DNA from: Callipepla californica brunnescens
Taxonomy: Eukaryota; Chordata; Aves; Galliformes; Odontophoridae
Direction of reading: 5' to 3'
Length of the DNA: 64,000 bases
Assembly (NCBI GenBank): GCA_023055505.1
Contig: JALIRH010000002.1
Span: 15,027,244 to 15,091,243 of the forward strand
Notes under the pieces: model-generated
Seen by the model: only the letters and a program-made list of their open reading frames with translations
Told to the model about the DNA's origin: nothing
Database searches by the model: none
In this document: piece by piece, positions 38,629 through 50,180 of the stretch
How the letters are laid out: each line of letters starts with the position of its first letter
How positions within the stretch are numbered: the stretch's first letter is position 1
Made by a program: the position numbers and the translations under genes

Positions 38629-40186
38629 TTTGGAGAAGCTGTTTCTTATCATCACCAATAAATCACAATAACAGTGGCATTCAGAGAATTCAAAGTTCTA
38701 TTCAATATCTATATCTTTTATGCATAGTGAGAGTGGCAGATTTCAGGTCATAACATATCATTCATGAAGAAGGATTTGAATTTTTGAAGATCTTAAAAAG
38801 AATTTACTAGCTCTTCTTTAACATTACTAAATGAAACTTCTAAATTGTGTTCAGAGATTTAAGCACCAATGTTATAACATTCAAATAAATTGATAGTTAA
38901 CATAATGAAAATGCAGTTGTTACTCAAGCAAACTTGATGAAATGCTTATCAATATTCTAAAGATTTAAAATTTACTTGTATTTTTGTTTCTAACTGTAGC
39001 TTACATATAGTAGTAAAAAAAAAAAGCTTCTGAAATAATTGCCTGACACTTTAGAGTGTAGTTTGTTAATAATGCAAAGAAATTGATTTTTTTTATTTAG
39101 ATGTTTTCTACTCCATATTTCAAATGTCTTATTGATTTTAGTCTGTGTTTTTGAAAGCTAAATGTATTTAAAATGACATATCACCAGATTTCAGCCTGAA
39201 GTGTCAGAAGAATTTAAAGACCTGTCCTCAGGACGTTGATTATGGAAGAAGTTTCAAATATACTACTTTTTCTGGAATAGTAATAATAACAAAATAAAAC
39301 ATCCAGGAGGATAAATATTATCTGCCTTAGTCACACTGAAAGGAAATGAAAAAAAATGAGAAAGAGCAAGGATATAGAAAAAAAAATTAGAAGGCTGAAT
39401 AGTGATCAAATAAATAAATAAGCAAATAAATAAAAATATCTCCTGTAAAATCATTACATTATTTTGTTATAGAGTACAAACACCACTGAGTGTAATTTAT
39501 GGCACACTGTATACTTTCCCAATATTGGCATCTTGGCTCAGTATCATAAATACTATCCATGAAAAGACACTGTGTTTCGATTTATCGGTTGTCTGATTCA
39601 CAGGTGGGCTTTTTTTTGTTTGTTTTTTAATTTTTTAATTCTTCAACTTTATTTATTTATTTATTTATTTATTTATTTCTGTCTGGTCATAATCTAAATC
39701 TGAAGAAATTGCTTAAGGAAAAGAATGCAGAACAGAAAAGACAAAACAAAACAAACAAACAAACAAATAAACAAAAACACCAGAGGACTAATGCTGGAGA
39801 TTTTATTGCAAAAAACAAATAAAGACAACTTTACCACACTGTTTCAAAGCTGAAGATCTCTGGTAGTAAATTACCCTGGTTTCCAGACAGACTGTGATGT
39901 TTTCAGCACTGCAGTAAAACATTCAGAGATTTAACTCAACTTTATGGAAAACTGCATGCCGTTTACATTTTCAGAGAGATTGCTCTGGATTTCCATTGGA
40001 ACTACTGAATCTGCAAAACTGTGGAATTTCAAATACACAGCTTTTCTAATCTGATTTAGACTTGAGTTAAACTTATTGTGTCATTTGTTTATTAAGTTGA
40101 TGTGTTTATTGTGCAAAAATTAGGAAACTTAATTCAGTGTCATTCACAACACATCTGATTTGGATCAACAGTCTTTGATTAAGATC
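38629..40186. other. AT-rich non-coding stretch
   Basis: Contains a TTTA microsatellite (39648-39678) and an AAAC/AAAT run (39740-39775). No gene was recognised. Confidence 0.55.
39648..39678. repeat. (TTTA)n microsatellite
   Basis: Seven to eight TTTA units. Confidence 0.92.
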
Positions 40187-40236
40187 TCTTCAGGTCAATT
40201 CCAACATGTAATTCTGTGATTCTATGATTCTTTAAT
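40187..40236 (+). mobile_element. CR1 LINE 3' tip, plus strand
   Basis: Only about 50 bp: a worn GGTCAATTCCAACATG block and the tail TTCTGTGATTCTATGATTC. Confidence 0.65.
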
Positions 40237-40859
40237 TTAATGAATTTTCTTCAAACCACAGAAACAGCTTATTTTTCAATGTAAGAAGCAATTGTAAAAT
40301 TAAGTGATCCTAATTTTACATAAAAGGATTGTATAAAAAGGGTGGATTGACTGTAGCTTTCAAATATCAGCTTTCCAGCTATTTTGATGTGCTCCATGGC
40401 AACACTATAATTTGACCTCAAATTATCATCAGAATTCTAAGATATTTGAAACAATCATTCAAGTAAAAACTTTGAGATCTCCCCAAGCATAAATTGTATT
40501 TCATTTACTTTTCATGTTAATTAACACACATTAAATAAAAAAAAACAAACAACTGAACACATTACTTCAATGGTATGAGAAATTGCAGTAAAAGATAAGA
40601 CATAAATATTCAAGTGGTTAACTGTACAAGGTGCTAACATGTCAAATTGATTGACATATCTAGATTTCTGCATCCAGATATCCACATTTTACAGTAAATG
40701 ATTCTCCAGTATGAATTGATTTGCTCGATCAGAACTATATACATGATAGGTAAATTAAGACAATGGAAAGAATGTGACAAGAAATCAATTAAATAATATA
40801 GTTTCAGAATTCTAGAATTATCTATTAATTTTATCTTCCTTCCTAATGACATTCAAATG

Positions 40860-41990
40860 GATTTTCCTTTCATGCCCTCTTGGAATTCGCAGTCCTGAGG
40901 GATATGGATCAAAAGAAGAGTTATTCAAGACCCTGAATTTTAGGAGAGTGTACTTCCAGTTTAAGGAATTAGTTGTATGGACCCCCTTGGATATTGTCCT
41001 CAGAAATAAAGAACTAGAAGAGAGCTGGCCTCTCTTTAAGGACACTCTTCTTAGAGTGCAAGAGCTGTTGCTTCAAAAATGTAAGATATCAGTCAAGACA
41101 AGAAACCAGCATGACTGAGTAAGGAATTCCTGGTCAAACTGAAGTGAAAGAAAGAAAATACATAGGCAGATAAAAATGTTTCTTTGGAAGCATATACAAG
41201 TGTTTAGGAATAGGGTCAGAAAAACTAAGGCACAATTGGAAATGCATTTAGAAAGGAATGTAAAGACTAATGAAATGGAGTAAAATAGGTAAAATGCCCA
41301 GAAAAGAATGACTAACGAAAACATATTCCCTTGATAAATATGTCAGAAGAACTACTGATGATTGAGTTGGAGAGGCTGATGCATTCTTTCTATTTTTCTC
41401 TCTTTCTCCCTTTCTCTCTTTCGCTTCCTTCCTTCCTTCCTTTTGTTCATTCTTTCTTTTCACTGGTTATCCTTCCTCCCACATCTTTAAAGTCCTTGAA
41501 ACTCAACAGAAGAACTGAGAGAACAAAGTCCCTTGCATTGTTAGAGAAGATCAAGTCCAAAACACCAAAGACTACCTGACTTGGCTTCCTGTGCTGGAAC
41601 AGTTACATCAGTGGACAAGTAATTTATGTAATTTCCTTATAGTTCTGTAAGACCTTTGATAGGATCATCCAGAATATTCTTGCCATCAAATTGGAGGGAT
41701 ATGGGTTTGATGGATGGGCTGTTAAATAGATCAAGTATTGACCAGATGACCATCTTGAAAGAATTACAACCAATGACTCAATGTCCATATGGAAAACTAC
41801 AATGAGTGGTGTCTCTCATGTGTCTGTGCTGTGATCAGTACTAATGAATTGCTCCAACAATGACACAGATAGTGAGACTTGAGTGCATCTTCAGCAAGTC
41901 TGTGATAATGGCTAATTTAGTGAAGCAGCTGACATACTATTGGGAAATGAATGCCACCCAGAAGGGACCTTAACAGTCTTGAGGAGTGAA
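40860..41990 (+). mobile_element. CR1 LINE ORF2 remnant, endonuclease to RT, plus strand
   Basis: An old plus-strand CR1 piece without its 3' end. Translated blocks line up with ORF2: FKTLNFRRVYFQFKELV and ESWPLFKDTLLRVQELLLQ (40920-41075), the C-terminal side of the endonuclease; then RKTKAQLEMHLERNVK-like sequence (41215-41265). A CT-rich tract interrupts it at 41391-41442. RT-like sequence resumes at 41660-41720 (ATCATCCAGAATATTCTTGC, TTGGAGGGATATGGGTTTGA) and runs to about 41990. The FADD active-site region near 41885-41915 is scrambled. The 90-codon frame at 40846-41118 is the best preserved part. Deletions and frameshifts make it inactive. Confidence 0.85.
41391..41442. repeat. CT-rich low-complexity tract
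   Basis: Polypyrimidine run (TCTCTTTCTCCCTTTC, then TTCC units) inside the CR1 remnant. Confidence 0.85.
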
Positions 41991-43559
41991 CATTTACTCT
42001 AAAATTAAATTACGTTTCTTATGGTTTTGACAAAATGTTTCCAAGGATGGAAATTTCTCAGCATTCCTAGGAAATTTGTTACAGTATTTTAGCACACTCA
42101 CTGTGATTTTTTTCCCACTTATATTCACTTAGAATTTTATTTGTTTAACTTATCCTATCACTTTTGAAAAAATAGTTCCTGTCTCTATCTCTTTGACCCC
42201 CTTTAAGATAGTGGAAGACTGTAATTTGCTTCACTCGCTGTCCCTCTCCTTCCCGGGTAGAATAAATATAATCCTAGGCTTTTTCTCATAGGTCATATTA
42301 TATATTCCTCAGTTACCTCAGCAGACCTTCCTTCCTTCAGATTTTCAGTATTTCTCTTGTACTTGGGGGTCAATACTGCAGATGTGACTTCATGAATATT
42401 GAATAGAAGGGAGTAACCGTTTCTCATGACCTGCTGAGAATAAGTCCTCCAAATGCAGACCAATACATGAATAACTTTCTCTGTCACATTTATGCACTGT
42501 AAACTCAGGTCCAAATTCCTATTCACTGTCACGACCCCTGGTTATCCTTGCAAATCTTCTCCTAAGTTTCTCATCTTGGATGCAAGTCTTTATATTTGCC
42601 ACAACTGAGGTGCATGAGATTTCTATTATCCCACTTATCTACCTTATAAAATTCTATCTGAATGCCTTCCAGAAGATGTATGATATTAACAAACCATGCA
42701 GGCTCATAAGGAAAATAATCATTACAAACACAGAAATAACAAAACACAGCAAAGTTGTTACTTGCTTTCAAATATTATTCGCTAGAATATTCCATAGCAG
42801 TTACATTCAATGAATCTTGGCAAAAAAAGATTTAAAAAAATTGAAAATTTTGTAGGCAAGATACTAATGTAAGTCTTATGCAATTGAATTTCAACTGGAC
42901 CTGGTCTTATATTCTTGGGCAAAGAAATTTCTCTTGTTCTTGGCACAAAATTCTGAATCTGGTACTTTATATACCAGGGTTTTGTGAAGTTAAATTTAGT
43001 GGTGCATGGGAAACAGATACAATAAATCAATACTGCATGAAATGCAAAATATTACTGTTCATAGTACAAAAGTGTAAATAAGCTCTTATGCACTCAAGTT
43101 CACTGTGAATTTTAGAAATAAGTACTCTATCCTTAATGTCTATTAATTTTCAGTCTTGGTTAGGAGAAAAAAAAAACTTTATTTTTTATGTCAATATTTT
43201 ATTCAGGTTTTTGTTTTGTTCTGTTTTGTTTTTATTTTCCAAAAGTTTATTTGCAGGATGCTGAACAAAAATCAATAACAAAAAAAATTATTTGATCTTC
43301 ACCCAGGCTAAATAGTAGCTCAAACTAACCCCTTCTCTATAAACCAGAGAACAACCTTAGAAAGATATGAACAGGGTTAGTGTCATAAAACAAATCAGGA
43401 AGGATAATAGCAAAACTAGATGGATTAATAATTCTACTAATATTCATTACTATATCAATAACTGACAATAAATGAAAGTAAGTCCTTGCAGGTATCAGAT
43501 AATATAGAAAATTTCTACAGATTAAGATGTTTATCAGTACCTACATATGAGTATTATTT

Positions 43560-43680
43560 TTATTCTTAGCATTAATATTAGTAATCTATAATATAGATTA
43601 TTAATATTAATATTATATATTACATATTGCATGTTATCATATATTATTATTAATGATCTATATCTATAATCTATTTATCT
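43560..43680. repeat. AT-rich block with an inverted repeat
   Basis: Rich in ATTAATATTA words. TAATCTAT at 43582-43589 pairs perfectly with ATAGATTA at 43593-43600 around a 3-base loop. Further self-complementary TAATATTA words follow. Confidence 0.8.
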
Positions 43681-45468
43681 AGTAAATTTATCTCTTGATA
43701 CTTATTTTTAAGAGCAGTGAATACTACTTGCTACTGCTTAATTTTTTCTTCTTTTTAACATATGCAGTATACTCCTTTTTACACAGGACACACTGTGTGT
43801 CTGTACGTATATTTATGTAGACAAATTTCTATTTTTCATATATGGTTTCTGACATCTATGTTCAACTGTATACAATAATCTCTATTTAGAGTTCTAGGGC
43901 TGCTCCTCAGGGAAATGTGACTTTACTGTTTAGTGTAAAATGTCCATCAAATAATGTTGCCAAGATCTACCCCTTTTTGTCAATATTTTACGTATTAATC
44001 TATATGTAGAAATTCTGAGAGCAGTGCCTGCCATCAAATAAACCCCAAATTTGTCCTTTTGATTTTCTAATTAGGTTCTTTATTCATTTTACTCTGATAT
44101 GCAGATACTGTACCTGATTCCTGTAAGTACTCTGATTAAATATGGTTCAACAGCAATGTCTTTCTAAGTAACTACTGCAGTCAGTCATATATGCTTCATT
44201 AACTAAAGTGAGCTGAGTATTTGAAATTTTAGGATAAAAAGAAGCCAAGAAAATCATTTAAGTATACTGCATTTTGTCTTAGCAGTTTCCTTCATGTGAC
44301 TTAATGACTAAATCAAAAGAAATAGATACAGAAGTATTTAGCCGTATTTCTCCTACTATTTGCTCTGTGCTCATACTGGAAAAGATTTATATACTCAGGT
44401 TCACATATTTTTTAAGTTAAACATTCCAAAGACATGGTCTCAGAAATAGGAAGGGGGAAGACACAGTGTGCTTAGCTAGCACCAATTATTTCCCAAAAAA
44501 CTGCATTTCATCACTTGCAATTTCAGCCTACTGCACTAGCACAGAAGCACATTTAGTAAACATCAGCTGCTAATCTAATTCAAACCTAATTCAAATTCAT
44601 GAGAGAATACAGCTTTTTGTAACCACAAAAAATTCAACCAGTCAGGCTTCTCACAGTACATTTCTCACAGGACAATGTAAATTTCTTTTAAGAGTGAAGT
44701 AGGGAAAAATTATGCAAGGACATCACTTATCACTGACCAGTAACAAATCATGTGCATGCTGGAGAAACAGAAATTGACAGGTACAAAATAGAAGATATTT
44801 TATATTCTTTAGAAACTTAATCTTACACCTGTAATCAATGTCACTTGCTTATAAGGAGGAAGTCTGTAAAGGTGGGAAGGTAACTATTATATGAAGTAGG
44901 TTACAACACTGAAATTCATCCTATTCTAAAGAATAATTTTGAAAGAGTATTATAAATATGAAAACATATCTGGTATATATATGCAATAATCTTAGGATGT
45001 CAATTTAAGTATTTTTAGTGTGCTGTTATTCCAAGGTGTTAAAGCATACTGTTCAGTGTTCAGAGTTTCACTGCCTTTTTCATATTAATGTTTTCTTTTT
45101 TTTTTTTTAATAAAGTGTTAGAACTTTTATATTTTCATAGCTGATAAAAGTGATTACCTTGCTAAGTGAAAACCTTGTGCCCTTTTTTAGTTTGTTAGTG
45201 GCAAAAATTTACTTTAGGAAAATGATTTCCTGGAGATGATCTACCTGAGCTTTTGAAAATACTTGTTTTTTGAAATCGTGTTGCAGATTAAGATTACAGG
45301 TGGTTAACACAGATGTATTTGTTTTCTATTAAACCATTCAGCTGTTTTTAATAACTGATTGAAATAACATGCTTATACTTTGAGACCTATCAATTCTGCC
45401 CTTCAAATGTTATGATAGGAAGACAGCAAAATAATCTGTGAACAGAGTATCAAGTAACAAAGTATGAT

Positions 45469-45510
45469 CCTCTCCTTCTCCCTCTCCTTCTCCCTCTCCC
45501 TCTCCCTCTC
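45469..45510. repeat. (CCTCT/CCTTCT)n polypyrimidine microsatellite
   Basis: About 40 bp of pure pyrimidine in 6-bp steps (CCCTCT, CCTTCT). Confidence 0.9.
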
Positions 45511-47662
45511 ATCATATCCTTTACAAATGAAAGAGAGAAAGGAGCAGAATAAGAGACTTTTTAAAATTATTATTAAATAATTATTAAATTAAAAAAAAAA
45601 CAACTTTTGGAAGAGAATGTCCTGAGCTTTATTATGATGGGCTGTCCCCAAAACCTTTTAATATGATGCATTCACAGACTACATTACAAATAAAATTGAA
45701 TAGATGAATACTATTAGTTTGAGTTTTCCTGAGGCTTATTTTTTCAGTGTCAAGGAAGATTGTTGTGTCAGAGCAGATACAAGTTCTATATATTTCATTA
45801 TCTGTTTTACTTAATATGCTTGGAATCATGTAGTTGTATAAGGATTTAAATTAAAATATATTCTTCTGTTGGAAGGACAGCTACTGTTAATTGTTATTAA
45901 CATATTTACTGCGAGCAAGTAAATAATTTCAATACTTCTTTACTAAAGTAAGTTTTCAAGATCTTGTGAAGAAAACCAAGTAGAAGAATATTTTTGGAGT
46001 ACTTCATTAAGTTACATAATAGTAACATACTGCAAACAGAAGATGAGGTGCAGATGCTTTTTCCCCATGGATCAAAGAAATGACATAACAGCAGCATTTA
46101 AGATGGGGAAAAGAGAAGATGATGGCACAAAAGCATGGTAGTGGCAATGTAAGTGAACTGAAGTTATGAATTAAGACTTTTTCTTAGTTTTCCCTGATTA
46201 CATTTTGACTTCTTGAAATGCGGTTGCACCCTTTTTATTTTTTTTTATTTTTTAAATATTCCTTAAGCTTGTGTGTTATAATGACATTTCTGAAGTAGCT
46301 TTCTACATCCTTTTTTTTTTTTTTCTTTTCCCCTTCTTTTGAAACAAGTATTCCTTGGGCACACTGAAATAAAAAAAATTGACCTATAGAACAGTATGAA
46401 TACAGAATAGTTACTGTCATCTTTGGATTACATTTCTAGAGAATAAAGAAGAGGGAAGGAAACTAAAAAGTTCTTTCATTCATGAATATATGAAAAATGA
46501 AAAGCATACATATATGATAGTTCTATGTGGGTGCAGTGTTCCTTGTCTGAAATTATCATCTACATTCAGAATGAAAAAGAACAGCACAATTGTTGTAGAC
46601 ATATAAAGAATTAGAAAGAGAAGATAAGGTCACTAACGACACTTGGAAGTAATTTAGTCATCTAAATTGAAATAATCTAAAACTCTGAAAGTATATCCTA
46701 AAGTACATCTGATGAAGATAAAATTTTTGAATACATGATATTTTGAAACAATAATTCAATTATATTACAACCCTGAGGACTGTTTCTAGGGCAGTTACTA
46801 AGGAAATCAACACATTTCACAAGAAAAAAAAAGAAACCGATGAATCATAACTGACTGAACCAGGCAGGACATTTTTCTTGCACGTTATGATCCTCAGCAT
46901 TTTTAGGAATACTTTTTACTGTTTAATCAAAATGAGTTTCAAAAACAGGCAATTTTGCATGTCTAAAATTCCTTCAAAATCTATTAGACTTCTTGATTTC
47001 TTTCACTGTTAATAACACTTCTCTTTCTTTTCTCCTTTCACCTTTTATTTTTTGAGGTTACAAATAAATTCTTTCTTTGATTTGCATTGTTATGCTGTAG
47101 GATCATGATTTCTGATACTGATCATATCTTATTATTATAATAATAAATACTATGATGTAGTTCTCATGTCTTCCAAACTGCAAAAAGGACTCATTATACA
47201 AATACAAATTTTATGCATTGAAGATGTGTAATGCTTTTTTCTATACTGAAATGTAGCATTGACATTTACTTTACTGCAGCATCACAGTGAGCACCTGTAT
47301 TTGTTTACAGTATTGTTCTTGGACATTTTGGACTTATCAGTTCTTACCAGTGTTCCCTGTTCATGATTTTTCTCTCTCACCATGCAGTGATCTAGAAGAG
47401 AGACCACATAAGGTACGCAGAAATTGTTTGGTTGGTTTGAATCAGGTCTTGCAGGAATTACTGCTTGAAGATGTTGTTACTATTTTCTGGGTCTAAGACC
47501 CCTAAGTATGAGCATAAATCCACCTGTAAGTCAGCTAAACTTTGAAAGAGAACTTCTGTGAAATTTGCTCTCATCTCCTAACTGCTGTTAAGGCACCATT
47601 TTCATAGAAGCAATATATTTTGTGAAAGAAGCTACTCCCATCTCCTACTGAAATTCATTTCA

Positions 47663-48731
47663 GGATCACAGGATCACAGAATTTCAGGGGTTGGAAGTGA
47701 TCTCAAGAAGTCATTAAGTCTAATCCCGCTGCTAAAGCATATACCATAAATAGGTCAAATAGGCAGATATCTAAACGGATCCTGAATATCTCCATACAAG
47801 GAGGCTGCACAACTTCTCTGGGCAACCTGTTCCTGTGTTCCATCACCCTTAGCATAAAGACTTTCTGTCATGTTTATATGGACCTTCCTATGTACAATTT
47901 TTAGGCCACTGGTCCTTGTCCTATCACTACACACTACCAAGAAAAGTCTGGCCTTGTACATTTGCCTCTCACCTGTCCTTAGATTTTTATAAACGTTAAT
48001 CAGATCCCTCCTCAATCTTCTTTTCCCCAGGCTGAACAGACCCAGTTCACTCAGCTTTTCGTCATATAGGAAATGCACCAGGCACTTTACCATCTTTGTG
48101 GTCCTCCCCTGGACTCGTTCTAGGAGATCCCTGTCTTTTTTTGAATTGGGGAGAACAGAACTGGACACAATGATCTAAATATGGCAATACCAGAGCAGAG
48201 TAAAGGGGAAGGATAGAGTCCCTCAGCTTGCTGGCCGCACTCCTTTTAATGCACCCCAGGATAGCACTGGCCTACTTGACCACAAAAGTACTCTGCTGGC
48301 TTGTGGCCAACCTGTTGTCCATCAGGAAACACTGGCCATTCTTTGCAGAGTTCCTCTCCAGTAGGTCATCCCCTAATCTGACTTATGTAATTACTCCTCT
48401 TCAGGTACACTCTACACTTGCTCTTGTTAAATTTCATCAGGTTCTTCCCTGCCCAGCTTTCCAGCCTATCCGGATAGAATGGTATCACTGTCACTCCTCC
48501 CATCTTTGTACCATCAGCAAACTTGCTGAGGGTGAATTCTATCCCTTCATCCAATTAATTGATTAAGATATAGAACAAAATTCGACCCAGAACTGACCCC
48601 TGGTGAACACTGCTAGTTACGGACTACCAAGCAGTCCCTGTGTCACTGATAACAGCTCTCTGTGCTCTGCCAGTCAGACAGTTCTCAATCCACCTCACCA
48701 TCTGTTCATCTATCTCGCACATTCTAAGTTT
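47663..48731 (-). mobile_element. CR1 LINE 3' half, minus strand
   Basis: The left end (AGGATCACAGGATCACAGAA) is the reverse of a CR1 3' tail. The minus-strand translation over 47755-48168 (137 codons, continuous) covers the ORF2 C-terminus with SELGLFSLGKRRLRRDLINV and LERVQGRTTKMV motifs. Upstream, 48366-48554 gives FTLSKFADGTKMGG: the RT active-site box with the second aspartate replaced by glycine, which alone would abolish activity. The right end stops at 48731 where another CR1 3' end begins. No host gene is implied by the long frame. Confidence 0.92.
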
Positions 48732-48904
48732 CACAGAATCAAGGAATCACAGAATCATAGGGGTTGGAAGGGACCTCTAGAAATCGAGTCCAACCCCCTG
48801 CCAAAGCAGATTCCCTACACCAGGTTGCACAGGTAGGTGTCCAGGTGGGTCTTGAATATCTCCAGAGAAGGAGACTCCAAAACTCCCCTGGGCAGCCTGT
48901 TCTG
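48732..48904 (-). mobile_element. Short CR1 LINE 3' end, minus strand
   Basis: Begins with reverse tail units (CACAGAATCAAGGAATCACA), then GGGTTGGAAGGGACCTCTAG and on to GGGCAGCCTGTTCT, where it stops. It abuts the minus CR1 on its left and plus-strand CR1 sequence on its right. It looks less decayed than its neighbours, which suggests a later insertion. Confidence 0.88.
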
Positions 48905-49461
48905 TTAACTACTTGTTACCGCTCAACCAATACCTTGATAACAATACAGCTGTTCACTAACACCCCACTAGCAGTATAACGTTTAACCAACTACTGGCCA
49001 ATATCAAATGAACTCCTGAGCAGCAGCCTGTCCAACTCCCCACAGCTTAATAGTTTTCTGCATGATATCAGGAGGTATGGAATAACCCTGTGCCTAATAT
49101 GGGGCCACCTGACAAGGCTCTGCCTCTCTTCCTGCCAATGCACCATAATGACTGTGGCTCTTCCTTGGAGTGTTCTGCAGAGTATATGAGCTCTTCAAGA
49201 AAGGCAGGCTGCAAAGAAGTAAAGGAGGAGTTGATATTTACTAGATGGAGTGTGTAGAGCTCTATATAGGTATAGATTAGGAGTTGACTGAGAACTTATG
49301 TGCTAGGACAAAAGAAGGACAAGTAATATGATATTATAGTGAGTGTCTGCTATAAGTTGAACAAGTGAATGGGGCCCTCTGTAGGCATGTGGGAACGGAT
49401 TCAAGTTCAGAAGTTGTGGCCTTCACTGGGGATTTCAACCATTTTAATATATGTTAGAGAG
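48905..49461 (+). mobile_element. CR1 LINE 5' ORF2 region, plus strand, interrupted by an LTR
   Basis: Upstream CR1 sequence rarely kept in truncated copies. It contains GGGGCCACCTGACAAGGCTC and a decayed endonuclease domain with GGGGATTTCAACCATTTTAA near 49431-49450 (GDFNHF, corresponding to the conserved GDFNH motif). An LTR begins at 49462 right after the motif. Parts before 49100 are assigned with less certainty. Confidence 0.75.
49457..49461. repeat. Left target-site duplication GAGAG (imperfect)
   Basis: GAGAG before the LTR versus AAGAG after it (49976-49980): four of five bases agree. Confidence 0.6.
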
Positions 49462-49975
49462 TGTTGCAGTTTAACTCCTGGCAGACAGCTAACCACTATA
49501 TGGCTATTCTCTCGCTCTCCACAGAAATTATTCATGAAAGCAACATTAAATGAAGAATTCATTCAATACTTCCGATTGGCAGACAGATGTTCACCCATTT
49601 GCAGGAAAACAAGGCTCCACCACACATAACCTTTACGTAGGATGACAAATGGTGTGACTGTGAACATATACCCTTCCTCTTTCTTTTCCTCCCCCCTGGT
49701 TTTTAGCATTAAGGATAACATCATATGATAAGGAATATTCTTGTGACTATCCGGCATCATCTATCCCAGTTTTGTCAATCTAATTGCTTAGGCAGCTTCA
49801 GCCAACCCACTGGCAGAGCAGCAAGAGAAGCAGAAAAGCCCTTGACTCAGAGTAAGCACTGCTCAGCAACAACTAACACATTGTTGTGGACAGTATTGTC
49901 ATTATAAATTCAAAACACAGCACCATCCCAGATATAGTGAAGAGAATTAACTCTATTTCAGCCAAAATCATAACA
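49462..49975 (-). mobile_element. Solo ERV LTR, family C, inserted in a CR1
   Basis: A 514-bp LTR starting TGTTGCAGTTTAACTCC and ending CCAAAATCATAACA on the plus strand. Reading the minus strand it begins with the TTTTGGCTGAAATAGAGTTA block and includes GGGCTTTTCTGCTTCTC and GGAATATTCCTTATCATATG-like blocks, all familiar from a common avian LTR family (from recall). It is shorter than I expect for the family and lacks the segment with the TATA box, so it has lost its likely promoter. The CR1 reading appears to continue just after it (AAGAGAAACACAG). Confidence 0.8.
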
Positions 49976-50180
49976 AAGAGAAACACAGATATTATGGAGG
50001 GTGTCTAATGAAGGGCCACTGTTTGAGGGGCTGCGTTATCTCTTCTCTGAGGAGAGGCTGAAAGTGTTGGGACTGTTCAGCCTAGAAAAGGGGAAGCAGA
50101 GGTGGAATCTAATCAGTGAAAATTCATCCACAATTAGGATGAGGCAGACTTTTAAATGGTCCCAGGTGTTAGGGAAGAGA
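49976..50180 (+). mobile_element. CR1 LINE continuation, plus strand
   Basis: AAGAGAAACACAG fits the CR1 sequence expected after the GDFNH motif. Soon after comes a jump to the ORF2 C-terminal part: SEERLKVLGLFSLEKGKQRW at about 50035-50100. The RT domain between them is deleted. The end near 50180 is approximate and there is no tail. Confidence 0.75.

Larger units (their letters stand above)
41991..47662. other. AT-rich non-coding stretch
   Basis: The longest empty stretch. It contains an AT-rich, partly palindromic block at 43560-43680, a CT-rich run at 45469-45510 and poly-A or poly-T runs near 45080, 45590 and 46310. Short frames (42580-42813, 42782-43030, 42878-43081 and others) show no domain. 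No transposon was recognised. Confidence 0.5.

Noticed and set aside
47386..47410. Possible 25-nt micro-exon (CACCATGCAG before, GTACGC after)
   Set aside because: Far too short to separate from chance splice-like words, with no partner exon.
47755..48168. 137-codon minus-strand open frame
   Set aside because: It is the C-terminal part of CR1 ORF2 in a truncated element, not a host gene.
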